Source of the DNA: Lachnospiraceae bacterium
Lineage (GTDB): Bacteria; Bacillota; Clostridia; Lachnospirales; Lachnospiraceae
Reading direction: 5' to 3'
DNA length: 64,000 nucleotides
NCBI GenBank assembly: GCA_015057115.1
Contig: SVEZ01000003.1
Span: 1 to 64,000, forward strand
The translations under genes were made by a program, and so were the position numbers. Shown here in pieces: positions 33,336-43,579 of this stretch (positions within the stretch are counted from its first letter, which is position 1; the number at the start of each line of letters is the position of its first letter). The notes beneath the pieces were generated by a model. That model did not search any database. It had not been told where the DNA came from and saw only the letters and a program-made list of their open reading frames with translations.

Positions 33336-34352
33336 ATGGCAGTAAAAGTAGCAATTAATGGATTTGGACGTATTGGACGTCTCGCTTTTCGTCAGATGTT
33401 TGGCGCAGAAGGATATGAGGTAGTAGCTATTAATGACTTAACCAGTCCGGTTATGTTAGCCCATTTGTTGAAATACGATTCTTCTCAGGGTAGATATGCT
33501 CTGGCAGATAAGGTAACTGCAGGCGAAGATTTTATTACAGTAGACGGCAAGAAGATTAAGATTTATGCAGAGGCAGATGCAACCAATTGCCCATGGGGTG
33601 AATTGAATGTTGACGTAGTATTGGAGTGTACCGGTTTTTACACCTCCAAGGAGAAGGCTGAAGCACATATCAAGGCAGGTGCTCGTAAGGTTGTTATTTC
33701 TGCACCGGCAGGTAAGGATCTTCCAACCATCGTTTACAATGTAAACCACAAGACATTGAAACCGGAAGATACGGTTATTTCCGCAGCAAGCTGTACAACC
33801 AACTGTCTTGCACCAATGGCGGATGCGTTAAATAAATATGCACCGATTCAGTCCGGTATTATGTGCACCATTCATGCATATACCGGTGACCAGATGACAT
33901 TAGACGGACCGCAGAGAAAGGGTGACTTAAGAAGATCCCGTGCAGCAGCAGTGAACATCGTTCCGAATACTACCGGTGCAGCAAAGGCTATCGGACTTGT
34001 TATTCCGGAGTTGGACGGCAAGCTTATCGGTTCCGCACAGCGTGTTCCGGTGCCGACAGGATCCAGCACCATTCTTACAGCAGTTGTTAAGGGTAAGGAT
34101 GTTACCGTTGAAGGAATTAACGAAGCGATGAAGAAGGCAAGCAACGAATCCTACGGATACAACACCGATGAAATCGTTTCTTCCGACGTAATTGGAATGA
34201 CTTACGGTTCCTTGTTCGATGCAACCCAGACCATGGTCGCAAAAATTTCAGAAGATTTATTTGAAGTTCAGGTCGTTTCTTGGTATGATAATGAAAACAG
34301 CTATACTAGCCAGATGGTTCGTACTATCAAATATTTCTCTGAACTGAAATAA
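33336..34352 (+). CDS. gap: Glyceraldehyde-3-phosphate dehydrogenase, type I
   Basis: 338 residues, glycolytic NAD enzyme. NAD site [14 protein letters not shown] (residues 7-20), catalytic Cys153 in [10 protein letters not shown], and [13 protein letters not shown] near the C-terminus. AGGAGG precedes ATG 33336. First gene of a lower-glycolysis cluster, with a terminator-like hairpin before pgk that could make it the most abundant message. Confidence 0.97.
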   Translation: MAVKVAINGFGRIGRLAFRQMFGAEGYEVVAINDLTSPVMLAHLLKYDSSQGRYALADKVTAGEDFITVDGKKIKIYAEADATNCPWGELNVDVVLECTGFYTSKEKAEAHIKAGARKVVISAPAGKDLPTIVYNVNHKTLKPEDTVISAASCTTNCLAPMADALNKYAPIQSGIMCTIHAYTGDQMTLDGPQRKGDLRRSRAAAVNIVPNTTGAAKAIGLVIPELDGKLIGSAQRVPVPTGSSTILTAVVKGKDVTVEGINEAMKKASNESYGYNTDEIVSSDVIGMTYGSLFDATQTMVAKISEDLFEVQVVSWYDNENSYTSQMVRTIKYFSELK

Positions 34353-34363
34353 GAAAAGATAGA

Positions 34364-34394
34364 GGGGATCCGACTTAGGCGGGTCCCTTTTTTT
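34364..34394 (+). terminator. Terminator or attenuator between gap and pgk
   Basis: GGGGATCC (34364-34371) pairs with GGGTCCC (34381-34387), followed by seven T. Being inside the glycolytic cluster, it may give partial read-through rather than full termination. Confidence 0.75.
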
Positions 34395-34421
34395 ACGGAG
34401 AGATAAGAAAAGGAGGAGCTT

Positions 34422-35627
34422 ATGTTAAACAAACAGACAGTGGATGACATCAATGTGAAAGGACAGCGTGTGTTGGTTCGTTGTGATTTCAACGTACCTT
34501 TAAAGGACGGACAGATTACCGACGAGAACAGACTGGTGGCAGTATTACCAACCATTCAGAAGCTGATTCAGGGGGGTGGTAAAGTAATTCTTTGCTCCCA
34601 TCTTGGTAAGCCAAAGGGAGAACCGAAGCCGGAACTTTCTTTAGCGCCGGTGGCAAAACGCTTAGAAGAGCTTTTGGGCCAGAAGGTTACCTTTGCAAAA
34701 GATGATACCGTAGTTGGAGAGAATGCGAAGAAAGCCGTTGAAAAAATGCAGGACGGGGAAGTGGTATTACTGGAGAATACCCGCTATCGCGTAGAAGAGA
34801 CCAAGAATGAGGAGAACTTCAGCAAAGAGTTGGCTTCTCTGGCAGATGTATATGTAAATGATGCTTTTGGAACCGCACATCGTGCACATTGTTCTACAGA
34901 AGGCGTTACGAAATTCGTTAAAACCACAGCCGTAGGTTACCTGATTCAGAAGGAATTGGATTTCCTTGGAAATGCAGTAGATGCACCGGTAAGACCGCTG
35001 GTTGCTATTTTAGGCGGTGCCAAGGTTGCGGATAAGTTAAACGTAATCAATACCTTACTGGAAAAATGCGATACCTTAATTATCGGCGGTGGAATGGCAT
35101 ACACCTTCTTAAAGGCGCAGGGCTATGAAGTTGGCGCATCCCTTGTAGATGACGAGAAGATTGACTACTGCAAGGAAATGATGGAAAAAGCAAAGAAACT
35201 GGGAAAGACCATGCTTCTCCCGGTGGATTGTGTTTGTGCAAAAGAATTCCCGAACCCAATCGATGCTAAGATTGCCTGCAAGAATGTTTCCGTAAAAGAG
35301 ATTCCGGCAGAAGAAATGGGATTGGATATCGGGGAAGAGTCCCAGAAGCTTTTTGCTGATGCAGTGAAAAATGCAAAGACCGTGGTTTGGAACGGACCCA
35401 TGGGTGTTTTTGAGAATCCGATTTTTGCAAAGGGAACTGTTGCAGTGGCAAAAGCGCTGGCAGATACAGATGCCATTACCATTATCGGTGGCGGTGATTC
35501 TGCAGCAGCAGTAAACCAGCTTGGATTTGGCGATAAGATGTCTCATATTTCCACAGGAGGCGGCGCTTCCTTAGAATTCCTGGAAGGAAAGAAGCTTCCG
35601 GGTGTAGAGGCAATTCAGGATAAATAA
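34422..35627 (+). CDS. pgk: Phosphoglycerate kinase
   Basis: 401 residues. Substrate-side [28 protein letters not shown] and the RAHCS segment, with nucleotide-side [25 protein letters not shown] and [11 protein letters not shown], cover the two lobes. Catalyses ATP formation from 1,3-bisphosphoglycerate. AGGAGG precedes ATG 34422; tpiA follows after 19 bp. Confidence 0.97.
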   Translation: MLNKQTVDDINVKGQRVLVRCDFNVPLKDGQITDENRLVAVLPTIQKLIQGGGKVILCSHLGKPKGEPKPELSLAPVAKRLEELLGQKVTFAKDDTVVGENAKKAVEKMQDGEVVLLENTRYRVEETKNEENFSKELASLADVYVNDAFGTAHRAHCSTEGVTKFVKTTAVGYLIQKELDFLGNAVDAPVRPLVAILGGAKVADKLNVINTLLEKCDTLIIGGGMAYTFLKAQGYEVGASLVDDEKIDYCKEMMEKAKKLGKTMLLPVDCVCAKEFPNPIDAKIACKNVSVKEIPAEEMGLDIGEESQKLFADAVKNAKTVVWNGPMGVFENPIFAKGTVAVAKALADTDAITIIGGGDSAAAVNQLGFGDKMSHISTGGGASLEFLEGKKLPGVEAIQDK

Positions 35628-35646
35628 CAGGAGGAAGATAAGGAAC

Positions 35647-36396
35647 ATGGCAAGAAGAATGATTGTTGCAGGCAACTGGAAAATGAACAAAACACCAAGC
35701 GAAGCGGTTGCCCTGATTGAAGAGTTGAAACCACTTGTAAAAAGTGATGACGTAGATGTGGTTTTCTGTGTACCGGCTATTGATATTATTCCGGCTGTTG
35801 AGGCTACCAAAGGAACCAATATTGCAATCGGTGCTGAGAATATGTATTTTGAAGAAAAAGGCGCTTTTACCGGAGAAATCGCTCCGAACATGCTTACAGA
35901 TGCAGGCGTGAAGTACGTAATCATCGGACATTCCGAGAGAAGAGAATACTTTGCGGAGACCAATGAGACCGTGAATAAGAAGGTATTAAAAGCTTTCGAG
36001 CATGGTTTAACTCCGATTATCTGCTGTGGTGAAAGCTTAACCCAGAGAGAACAGGGAATTACCATTGACTGGATTCGTCAGCAGATTAAAATTGCCTTCT
36101 TAAACGTAACACCGGAGCAGGCAAAGACCGCAGTTATTGCTTATGAACCAATCTGGGCCATTGGTACCGGTAAGGTAGCAACCAGTGAACAGGCAGAAGA
36201 GGTTTGCCATGCAATTCGTGAGTGTATCAAAGAACTTTACGGGGAAGCAGTTTCCGAAGCAATCCGTATTCAGTACGGCGGAAGCGTTTCCAAGGACAGC
36301 GCACCGGAATTATTTGCCATGGAAGATATTGATGGCGGTCTGGTAGGAGGCGCTTCCTTAAAGGCTGATTTTGGCAAGATTGTAAACTACAAATAA
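35647..36396 (+). CDS. tpiA: Triose-phosphate isomerase
   Basis: 249-residue TIM barrel. Catalytic residues are visible: NWKMNK (Lys), GHSERR (His) and [11 protein letters not shown] (Glu), with the phosphate-binding loop QYGGSV. Located between pgk and a CapA-family gene. Confidence 0.97.
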   Translation: MARRMIVAGNWKMNKTPSEAVALIEELKPLVKSDDVDVVFCVPAIDIIPAVEATKGTNIAIGAENMYFEEKGAFTGEIAPNMLTDAGVKYVIIGHSERREYFAETNETVNKKVLKAFEHGLTPIICCGESLTQREQGITIDWIRQQIKIAFLNVTPEQAKTAVIAYEPIWAIGTGKVATSEQAEEVCHAIRECIKELYGEAVSEAIRIQYGGSVSKDSAPELFAMEDIDGGLVGGASLKADFGKIVNYK

Positions 36397-36415
36397 GTAC
36401 AAGAGAGGACAGACT

Positions 36416-37828
36416 GTGAAGAAATTTTCCGTTGGAATAGCAGGAGCAGTACTTGCGGGGTGTTTACTTTTGTCAGGTTGCAGTGCTATTACAGGATTTT
36501 GGCATTCTTCCAATAAAGCGAAGGAGGCTTCCGAAAAGGGAGCCTCCGGTAATGCTGTGGTAAAGATGAAGGAGATCATGGCGGATCTGGATGATTTGGT
36601 TGAAATTTGCCTTAACCAAACGGAGAAAGACAACAGTGCAGGGTATCCTCTGGATGAGAGCTTTTATTTATGGTTTTATCATCGTTATGGGGAGACCGTA
36701 TTTCGGAAGTTGGCAGACAGCCTTTCACAGGGGTGTGATCAGAGAATCTACAGCCGGCTTACCGGAAACAGTATACATTGCCTGTGGGACTATTATTGCC
36801 TCGATACGGGGCTTAATCCGGAGGAACTTAATAACGTCTGCATCATGCGCGGAAAAAGCAGTACAGGCGTTACCATGAATTTTGCAGGGGATATTAATTT
36901 TGATGAGAATTGGAAGAGCGTCCGGTATGCAGACCGGAAGGGAATAAACATTTCCGAATGCTTTACCAATGGATTGCTGGATGAAATGAAGAACGTGGAT
37001 ATCATGTTCTTAAATAATGAGTGCACCTATGGAAACAAGGGAACTCCGCTTCCCGGAAAGGCATTTACCTTTCAAGGGAAAACAACCCGTGCCTGGAATT
37101 TGCTGGCATTGGGGGTAGACGGAGTATCGCTTGCTAATAATCATGTATACGATTATGGCAGGGAGGGTCTGCTTTCCACCATCGAAACACTGGATAAGAT
37201 ACGGATGCCACATGTGGGAGCCGGTAAAAATATAAACGAGGCGTCGCAGACGCTGTATTACATTGTAAACGGAAAGAAAATAGCCATTACGGCAGCGACA
37301 CAGATAGAGCGCACCTATCGATATACAAAAGAGGCTACCGAAAACGAGCCGGGTGTGTTAAAATGTCAAGTGCCGGATAAATATGTGCAGGTGATCAAGG
37401 AAGCCAAGAAGAAGGCGGATTATGTAATTGCCTTCGTTCATTGGGGAACGGAGGGCAAAGTATTTTTCGAAAAAGATCAGGTGGATCTGGGAAGAATATT
37501 TGCCAATGCAGGAGCGGATGTGGTCATCGGAGGACACACCCATTGCTTGCAGGGAATGGAGTTTTACAATGGAGTTCCTGTTTTTTACAGCATGGGAAAT
37601 TTCTGGTTTGATTGGGATGTGGAGAATTCCAAAGCTACAGGAATGCTTCAGATCGTGATTTCGGAAAAGGGAAGGATTAAGTATCGTTTTATTCCCTGTT
37701 ATTACGACAAGTATAAGACACGTCTGATTACAAACAAGAAGGAAAAACAAAAAGCATATCGCTATTATGAACGTCTCTCCTGGGAGATGTATATCGATAA
37801 AAACGGATTTGTACATTCGAAAGAGTAA
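36416..37828 (+). CDS. CapA/PgsA family lipoprotein (PGA_cap metallophosphatase-like)
   Basis: 470 residues, GTG start. Signal sequence with lipobox LLLSGCS (Cys at about residue 21) predicts a lipoprotein. The first ~150 residues are not recognised. The PGA_cap domain follows: MNFAGDINFDENW, FLNNECTY, GVSLANNHVYDYG, AFVHWGTE, VVIGGHTHCLQGMEFYNG and YSMGNFWFDW, the metallophosphatase-like motifs with their Asp, Asn and His residues. Members take part in poly-γ-glutamate capsule formation or cell-wall metabolism; no pgsBC genes are present. Position between tpiA and gpmI is unusual. Confidence 0.86.
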   Translation: MKKFSVGIAGAVLAGCLLLSGCSAITGFWHSSNKAKEASEKGASGNAVVKMKEIMADLDDLVEICLNQTEKDNSAGYPLDESFYLWFYHRYGETVFRKLADSLSQGCDQRIYSRLTGNSIHCLWDYYCLDTGLNPEELNNVCIMRGKSSTGVTMNFAGDINFDENWKSVRYADRKGINISECFTNGLLDEMKNVDIMFLNNECTYGNKGTPLPGKAFTFQGKTTRAWNLLALGVDGVSLANNHVYDYGREGLLSTIETLDKIRMPHVGAGKNINEASQTLYYIVNGKKIAITAATQIERTYRYTKEATENEPGVLKCQVPDKYVQVIKEAKKKADYVIAFVHWGTEGKVFFEKDQVDLGRIFANAGADVVIGGHTHCLQGMEFYNGVPVFYSMGNFWFDWDVENSKATGMLQIVISEKGRIKYRFIPCYYDKYKTRLITNKKEKQKAYRYYERLSWEMYIDKNGFVHSKE

Positions 37829-37840
37829 GGAGTTTTAGTT

Positions 37841-39385
37841 ATGAGTAAGAAACCAGTAGTATTAATGGTCTTAGACGGATATGGTTTAAATGACCGTACA
37901 GAGGGCAATGCCGTAGCAATGGCAAAGACCCCGGTGATGGACAGATTAATGAAGGAGTGCCCTTTTGCAAAGGGTAATGCATCCGGATTGTATGTTGGAC
38001 TTCCGGATGGACAGATGGGTAATTCCGAGGTGGGACATATGAATATCGGTGCAGGTCGTATTGTGTATCAGGATCTGACCCGTATTACCAAAGCCATTGA
38101 GGATGGAGACTTTTTCAAGAATGAAAGTCTTTTAAAAGCAATTGAAAACTGTAAAGAGAATAATTCCGATTTGCATTTATGGGGACTTCTTTCAGATGGT
38201 GGAGTTCACAGTCATCTGACACATATTTACGGATTATTGGAACTTGCCAAAAGACAGGATTTTGACCGGGTATATATTCATGCCTTCTTAGACGGAAGAG
38301 ACACACCGCCTGCTTCCGGTAAGGATTATGTAAAACAGTTGGAAGATAAGATGAGAGAGCTTGGTGTGGGTAAAATTGCTTCTCTTTCCGGCCGTTATTA
38401 TGCCATGGACCGTGATACCAACTGGGATCGTACCAAGAAGGCCTATGATTCCCTGGTTTTGGGCGAGGGTGTAAAGGAGACGGATGCTGTTAGGGCTATG
38501 GAGAATTCCTACAAGAATGAGGTGACAGATGAGTTTGTATTACCAACTGTAATCGTGGATGAAAAGGGAGAACCTCTTTCCTTGGTAAAAGCAAAAGATT
38601 CCGTTATTTTTTTTAATTTCCGACCGGACAGAGCAAGACAGATTACCAGAGCATTTTGCGATCCGGAATTTAAGGGATTTGAAAGAGAGTTTATGCCTCT
38701 TACATATGTTTGCTTTAAGAACTATGATGAGACAATACCGAATAAGTTGATTGCTTTTGAAAAAGAGCAGTTAAAGAATACATTGGGTGAGTATCTGGCG
38801 TCCTGCGGAAAGAAGCAGCTGCGTTTGGCAGAGACAGAGAAATATGCTCACGTTACCTTCTTTTTCAACGGTGGTGTGGAAGAGCCCAACGTGGAAGAGA
38901 AGCGTATTTTGGTAAACAGCCCGAAGGATGTGCCTACCTATGACCTGAAACCGGAAATGAGTGCACCGGAAGTGGGTATGGACTTGGTAGAGGCCATTAC
39001 CTCCGGCGAATATGATACCATTATCATTAATTTTGCTAACCCGGATATGGTAGGTCATACCGGTGTGATTGAAGCTGCCATAAAAGCGGTGGAGCGCATT
39101 GATGAATTAGTGGGTGATGCAGTGGAAGCTGTAAAGAAAGTGGACGGCGTAATGTTTATCTGTGCCGATCACGGTAATGCAGAGAAGATGATTGATTACG
39201 AAACCGGAAAGCCTCATACGGCACATACAACCAATCCGGTTCCGTTTATCCTTGTAAACGGCGACGAGAAGGTGACCTTAAGGCAGGGAGGCTGTCTTGC
39301 AGATATTGCTCCAACCATTTTAGAGTTAATGGAGCTTGAACAGCCAAAAGAAATGACAGGAAAGTCATTGCTTGTAAAAAATTAG
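37841..39385 (+). CDS. gpmI: 2,3-bisphosphoglycerate-independent phosphoglycerate mutase
   Basis: 514 residues, usual length. Alkaline-phosphatase-type metal site: LMVLDGYGLN, the nucleophilic serine in MGNSEVGHMNIGAGR (about residue 62), DGRDTPP, NFRPDRARQ and CADHGNAEKM. Mn-dependent interconversion of 3- and 2-phosphoglycerate. It follows the CapA gene by 12 bp. Enolase is not adjacent. Confidence 0.97.
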   Translation: MSKKPVVLMVLDGYGLNDRTEGNAVAMAKTPVMDRLMKECPFAKGNASGLYVGLPDGQMGNSEVGHMNIGAGRIVYQDLTRITKAIEDGDFFKNESLLKAIENCKENNSDLHLWGLLSDGGVHSHLTHIYGLLELAKRQDFDRVYIHAFLDGRDTPPASGKDYVKQLEDKMRELGVGKIASLSGRYYAMDRDTNWDRTKKAYDSLVLGEGVKETDAVRAMENSYKNEVTDEFVLPTVIVDEKGEPLSLVKAKDSVIFFNFRPDRARQITRAFCDPEFKGFEREFMPLTYVCFKNYDETIPNKLIAFEKEQLKNTLGEYLASCGKKQLRLAETEKYAHVTFFFNGGVEEPNVEEKRILVNSPKDVPTYDLKPEMSAPEVGMDLVEAITSGEYDTIIINFANPDMVGHTGVIEAAIKAVERIDELVGDAVEAVKKVDGVMFICADHGNAEKMIDYETGKPHTAHTTNPVPFILVNGDEKVTLRQGGCLADIAPTILELMELEQPKEMTGKSLLVKN

Positions 39386-39403
39386 GAAGTGTGGTGCAAA
39401 TAA

Positions 39404-41326
39404 GTGGCAGGAAGTAAAGCGTATGATGCCAGTAGTATAACAGTTTTAGAAGGTTTGGAGGCTGTCAGAAAGCGTCCGGGAATGTACATCGGAAGTGTGT
39501 CCAGAAAGGGCTTACATCACCTGATTTACGAGATTGTAGATAATGCGGTGGATGAGCATTTGGCAGGCTATTGTAATAATATCACCGTATCATTGGAGGC
39601 AGACGGTTCTTGTACCGTTTCCGATGATGGTCGTGGTATTCCGGTGGGAATGCATAAGCAGGGTGTATCTGCGGAGCGTGTGGTTTTTACCACCCTTCAT
39701 GCCGGCGGTAAATTCGATAACAATGCTTATAAGACCAGTGGAGGTCTGCATGGTGTAGGATCTTCCGTAGTAAATGCCTTATCTTCTTTTTTGGATGTGC
39801 AGGTGCGGCTGGATGGTAAAATTCATCATGACCGCTATGAAAAGGGTAATCCGGTGGTGGATTTGGAAAAAGGATTGTTACCGGTAATCGGTAAAACCAA
39901 AGAGACGGGAACCACCATTAACTTTTTACCGGATGACGAGATTTTTGAAAAGGTTCGTTTTGTGGCAGAGGATGTAAAGAGTCGTCTGCACGAAACTGCG
40001 TATCTGAATCCAAAGCTTACCATTGTCTTTCGGGATATGCGAAGCGAAGAGCCGGAGGAAGTGATTTTCCATGAGCCTAAGGGTATCGTAGGCTTTGTGG
40101 AGGCATTGAACAAGAATGTGGAAACCGTTCACGACGTGGTGTATTTTTCCGGAAGTGCGGATAACATTGAGGTAGAGGTGGCATTCCAGTTTACCAATGA
40201 ATTCCGTGAAATGGTTTTGGGCTTCTGTAATAATATTTATAATGCAGAGGGAGGTGCCCATCTCACAGGATTTAAGACCATGTTTACCACGGTTATCAAT
40301 TCCTATGCAAGACAGTTGGGTATTCTGAAGGATAAGGATGCCAACTTTACCGGTGCGGATGTACGAAACGGTATGACAGCAGTGGTTTCCGTAAAGCATC
40401 CGGATCCCCGTTTTGAGGGACAGACCAAAACAAAGCTGGATAATCAGGATGCTGCCAGAGTTACCAGTAAGGTGACGGGAGACGAAATACAGCTTTACTT
40501 TGACCGTAATGTAGAAGTATTGAAAAACGTTATCAGCTGTGCGGAAAAAGCGGCGAAGATTCGTAAGACCGAGGAAAAGGCCAAGACCAATCTGTTAACC
40601 AAGCAGAAGTTTTCCTTTGACGCCAACGGTAAGTTGGCTAACTGCGAAAGCAGGGATGCGAAAAAGTGCGAAATCTTTATCGTGGAAGGAGATTCTGCGG
40701 GAGGTTCTGCAAAGACTGCCAGAAACCGCCAGTACCAGGCGATTTTGCCTATCCGTGGTAAGATTTTAAATGTGGAAAAAGCCACTATTGACAAGGTGCT
40801 TGCAAATGCGGAAATCAAATCCATGATTAACGCTTTTGGCTGCGGCTTTTCCGAAGGCTACGGAAATGACTTTGATATTACCAAGCTTCGCTACGATAAG
40901 ATTGTAATTATGGCGGATGCGGATGTGGACGGTGCTCATATCTCCACATTGCTTTTGACCCTGTTTTATCGTTTCATGCCGGAGCTGATTTCCGAGGGGC
41001 ATGTGTATATTGCCATGCCGCCTTTATACAAAACCATTCCCGCAAAGGGAGAGGGCGAGTATCTTTATGATGATGCGGCCTTAGAGCGTTACCGCAAGAC
41101 CCATAAGGAGAAATTCACCCTTCAGCGATACAAAGGTTTGGGAGAAATGGATGCGGACCAGTTGTGGGAGACAACCCTGAATCCTGAAACCAGAGTGTTG
41201 AAGCTGGTGGAAATTGAGGATGCGAAAATGGCATCGGATGTAACCCAGATGCTGATGGGCAATGAGGTTGCACCAAGAAAACAGTTTATTTACGAGAACG
41301 CGCAGGATGCGCAATTAGATATATAA
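39404..41326 (+). CDS. Type IIA topoisomerase subunit B (ParE/GyrB)
   Basis: 640 residues from GTG. GHKL ATPase motifs: EIVDNAVDEH, DDGRGIPVGMH and GGLHGVGSSVVNAL; transducer QTKTKLDN; TOPRIM EGDSAGGSAK, PIRGKILNVEKA and DADVDGAHI. The pair with the next gene, away from dnaA/gyrBA markers, and the position 12 bp apart favour topoisomerase IV (parE), but gyrase B cannot be excluded by eye. Confidence 0.92.
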   Translation: MAGSKAYDASSITVLEGLEAVRKRPGMYIGSVSRKGLHHLIYEIVDNAVDEHLAGYCNNITVSLEADGSCTVSDDGRGIPVGMHKQGVSAERVVFTTLHAGGKFDNNAYKTSGGLHGVGSSVVNALSSFLDVQVRLDGKIHHDRYEKGNPVVDLEKGLLPVIGKTKETGTTINFLPDDEIFEKVRFVAEDVKSRLHETAYLNPKLTIVFRDMRSEEPEEVIFHEPKGIVGFVEALNKNVETVHDVVYFSGSADNIEVEVAFQFTNEFREMVLGFCNNIYNAEGGAHLTGFKTMFTTVINSYARQLGILKDKDANFTGADVRNGMTAVVSVKHPDPRFEGQTKTKLDNQDAARVTSKVTGDEIQLYFDRNVEVLKNVISCAEKAAKIRKTEEKAKTNLLTKQKFSFDANGKLANCESRDAKKCEIFIVEGDSAGGSAKTARNRQYQAILPIRGKILNVEKATIDKVLANAEIKSMINAFGCGFSEGYGNDFDITKLRYDKIVIMADADVDGAHISTLLLTLFYRFMPELISEGHVYIAMPPLYKTIPAKGEGEYLYDDAALERYRKTHKEKFTLQRYKGLGEMDADQLWETTLNPETRVLKLVEIEDAKMASDVTQMLMGNEVAPRKQFIYENAQDAQLDI

Positions 41327-41338
41327 GCGAGGAATAAC

Positions 41339-43579
41339 ATGAGTGGACAAGCAGAACAGATCATTCGTACAGAATATTCGGAGCTGATGCAGAAATCCTA
41401 CATTGATTACGCCATGAGCGTTATTGTGGACCGTGCATTGCCGGATGTAAGAGATGGATTAAAACCGGTACAGCGACGGGTTTTATATGATATGCATGAG
41501 CTGGGAATCAAATACGATAAGCCTTATCGTAAAAGTGCCCGTATCGTAGGAGATACTATGGGTAAATATCACCCTCATGGAGACTCCTCTATTTATGAGG
41601 CGCTGGTGGTTATGTCCCAGGACTTCAAAAAGGAACTGCCTTTAATCGACGGACATGGTAACTTTGGGTCCATAGAAGGTGATATTCAGGCGGCTATGCG
41701 TTATACCGAGGCGCGACTTCAGAAGGTGACCCAGGAGGTCTTCTTGGCGGATTTGGATAAGGACGTGGTGGATTTTCGCCCGAACTTTGATGAGACGGAG
41801 AAGGAACCGGTGGTATTACCGGTACGTGTGCCGAACCTTTTGGTAAACGGAGCAGAGGGTATTGCGGTAGGTATGGCAACCAGCATTCCACCCCACAACT
41901 TAGGTGAGGTGATTGACGCAGTCAAAGCCTATATCAAGAATCCGGACATCAGTGTAGAAGAACTGATGGAATATGTTCAGGGACCGGATTTTCCTACCGG
42001 TGGTATTGTGGTAAATAAGGACGAACTGTCCGAAATTTACATGACGGGAACCGGAAAGATAAAGGTTCGGGGCCGGGTTCAGGTTGAGGAATTAAAGGGC
42101 GGCAAGAAGCAGCTTGTTGTAACCGAGATTCCGTATCCTATGGTAGGTGCCAATATCGGAAAGTTTTTAAATGACGTGTATGCGTTGGTGGAAAGCAAAA
42201 AGGCCACAGACATTGTGGATATTTCCAACCAGTCCAGTAAGGAAGGCATCCGTATCGTCATCGAATTACGTAAGGGTGCGGACGAAGAGTATATACGGAA
42301 TCTTTTATACAAAAAAACCAGACTGGAGGATACCTTCGGTGTGAACATGTTGGCGGTTTGCGACGGAAGACCGGAAACCTTGGGACTTCGGGAAATCATT
42401 CGCCATCATGTGAATTTCCAGTATGAGGTAAATACCAGAAAATATACGACTCTTTTACAGAAGGAGCAGGATAAAAGGGAAATTCAGGAAGGTTTAATCA
42501 AGGCCTGCGATGTAATGGATCTTATTATTGAGATTTTACGTGGCAGTAAAAGTGTGGCAGATGCAAAACGCTGTTTGACCACCGGTGATACTTCCAAGAT
42601 AAAGTTAAAAAGCAGAATTTCTGAAAAATCCGCATCTTTGTTGCGCTTTACGGAGCGACAGGCAACGGCGATTTTGGAGATGCGTTTATATAAGCTCATC
42701 GGTTTGGAAATCGAAGCATTAATGAAGGACCATGAGCAGACCCTGAAGAACATTGAACTTTATGAAAAGCTTCTGGGCAGTCGTCTGGCTATGGCAAAGC
42801 AAATCATGAAGGAATTGGATGAGTACAAGAAGGAATATGCGGTACCTCGTAAGACCTCCATTGAGAATGCGGAAGAGATTGTTATTGAGGAAAAGAAGAT
42901 TGAAGAACAGCCGGTAGTCTTCTTAATGGATCGTTTCGGCTATGTGAAATCCGTGGATGTGCCGACTTACGAACGAAACATGGAAGCGGTGCATGCGGAG
43001 AACAAGTATGTTATTACCTGTATGAATACCGGTAAGATTGGTGTATTTACGGATAAAGGACAGCTTCACACTATTAAGATGCTGGATGTGCCTTTCGGAC
43101 GATTCCGTGACAAGGGCAAACCGGTGGACAATATCAGTACCTACAGCAGTGCCGCAGAGCAGATTGTTATGGTGGATTCCATTGAGAATATTCGTCGCAG
43201 TATGGTATTTATGGGATCTACCGATGGCATGTTAAAGCAGGTTCGGGGTGAAGAATTTGATGTTTCCAAACGAAACATTTCTGCAAGTAAGTTAAATGAG
43301 GGCGCGTCCCTTTTAAAGGTACAGCTTGTAAACGGCATGGAAAGTGTGGTTATGGAATCGGAAAAAGGATATTTCTTACGATTCCAGATTTCCGAAGTTC
43401 CGGAAAAGAAAAAGACAGCAGTGGGAGTTCGGGGTATGAAGCTTGGAACCGGAGATAAGGTTCGGGATATTTATCTTTTGAATGAAGGGGAGCCTTACGA
43501 AATTGAGCGAAACGGCAATACCTATGCGCTACACCGGATTCGTATGGCAAAACGTGACGGAAAAGGAACGAAGAAGTAA
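41339..43579 (+). CDS. Type IIA topoisomerase subunit A (ParC/GyrA-like)
   Basis: 746 residues. Catalytic tyrosine in AAMRYTEARL; quinolone-determining region HPHGDSSIYEALVVMSQDF keeps the serine and an acidic residue four later, so no resistance change is evident. The C-terminal β-pinwheel is short (about 240 residues), and no canonical QRRGGKG GyrA box is visible, which argues for a ParC-like enzyme relaxing or decatenating DNA. Its stop overlaps the folC ATG by one base. Confidence 0.9.
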   Translation: MSGQAEQIIRTEYSELMQKSYIDYAMSVIVDRALPDVRDGLKPVQRRVLYDMHELGIKYDKPYRKSARIVGDTMGKYHPHGDSSIYEALVVMSQDFKKELPLIDGHGNFGSIEGDIQAAMRYTEARLQKVTQEVFLADLDKDVVDFRPNFDETEKEPVVLPVRVPNLLVNGAEGIAVGMATSIPPHNLGEVIDAVKAYIKNPDISVEELMEYVQGPDFPTGGIVVNKDELSEIYMTGTGKIKVRGRVQVEELKGGKKQLVVTEIPYPMVGANIGKFLNDVYALVESKKATDIVDISNQSSKEGIRIVIELRKGADEEYIRNLLYKKTRLEDTFGVNMLAVCDGRPETLGLREIIRHHVNFQYEVNTRKYTTLLQKEQDKREIQEGLIKACDVMDLIIEILRGSKSVADAKRCLTTGDTSKIKLKSRISEKSASLLRFTERQATAILEMRLYKLIGLEIEALMKDHEQTLKNIELYEKLLGSRLAMAKQIMKELDEYKKEYAVPRKTSIENAEEIVIEEKKIEEQPVVFLMDRFGYVKSVDVPTYERNMEAVHAENKYVITCMNTGKIGVFTDKGQLHTIKMLDVPFGRFRDKGKPVDNISTYSSAAEQIVMVDSIENIRRSMVFMGSTDGMLKQVRGEEFDVSKRNISASKLNEGASLLKVQLVNGMESVVMESEKGYFLRFQISEVPEKKKTAVGVRGMKLGTGDKVRDIYLLNEGEPYEIERNGNTYALHRIRMAKRDGKGTKK

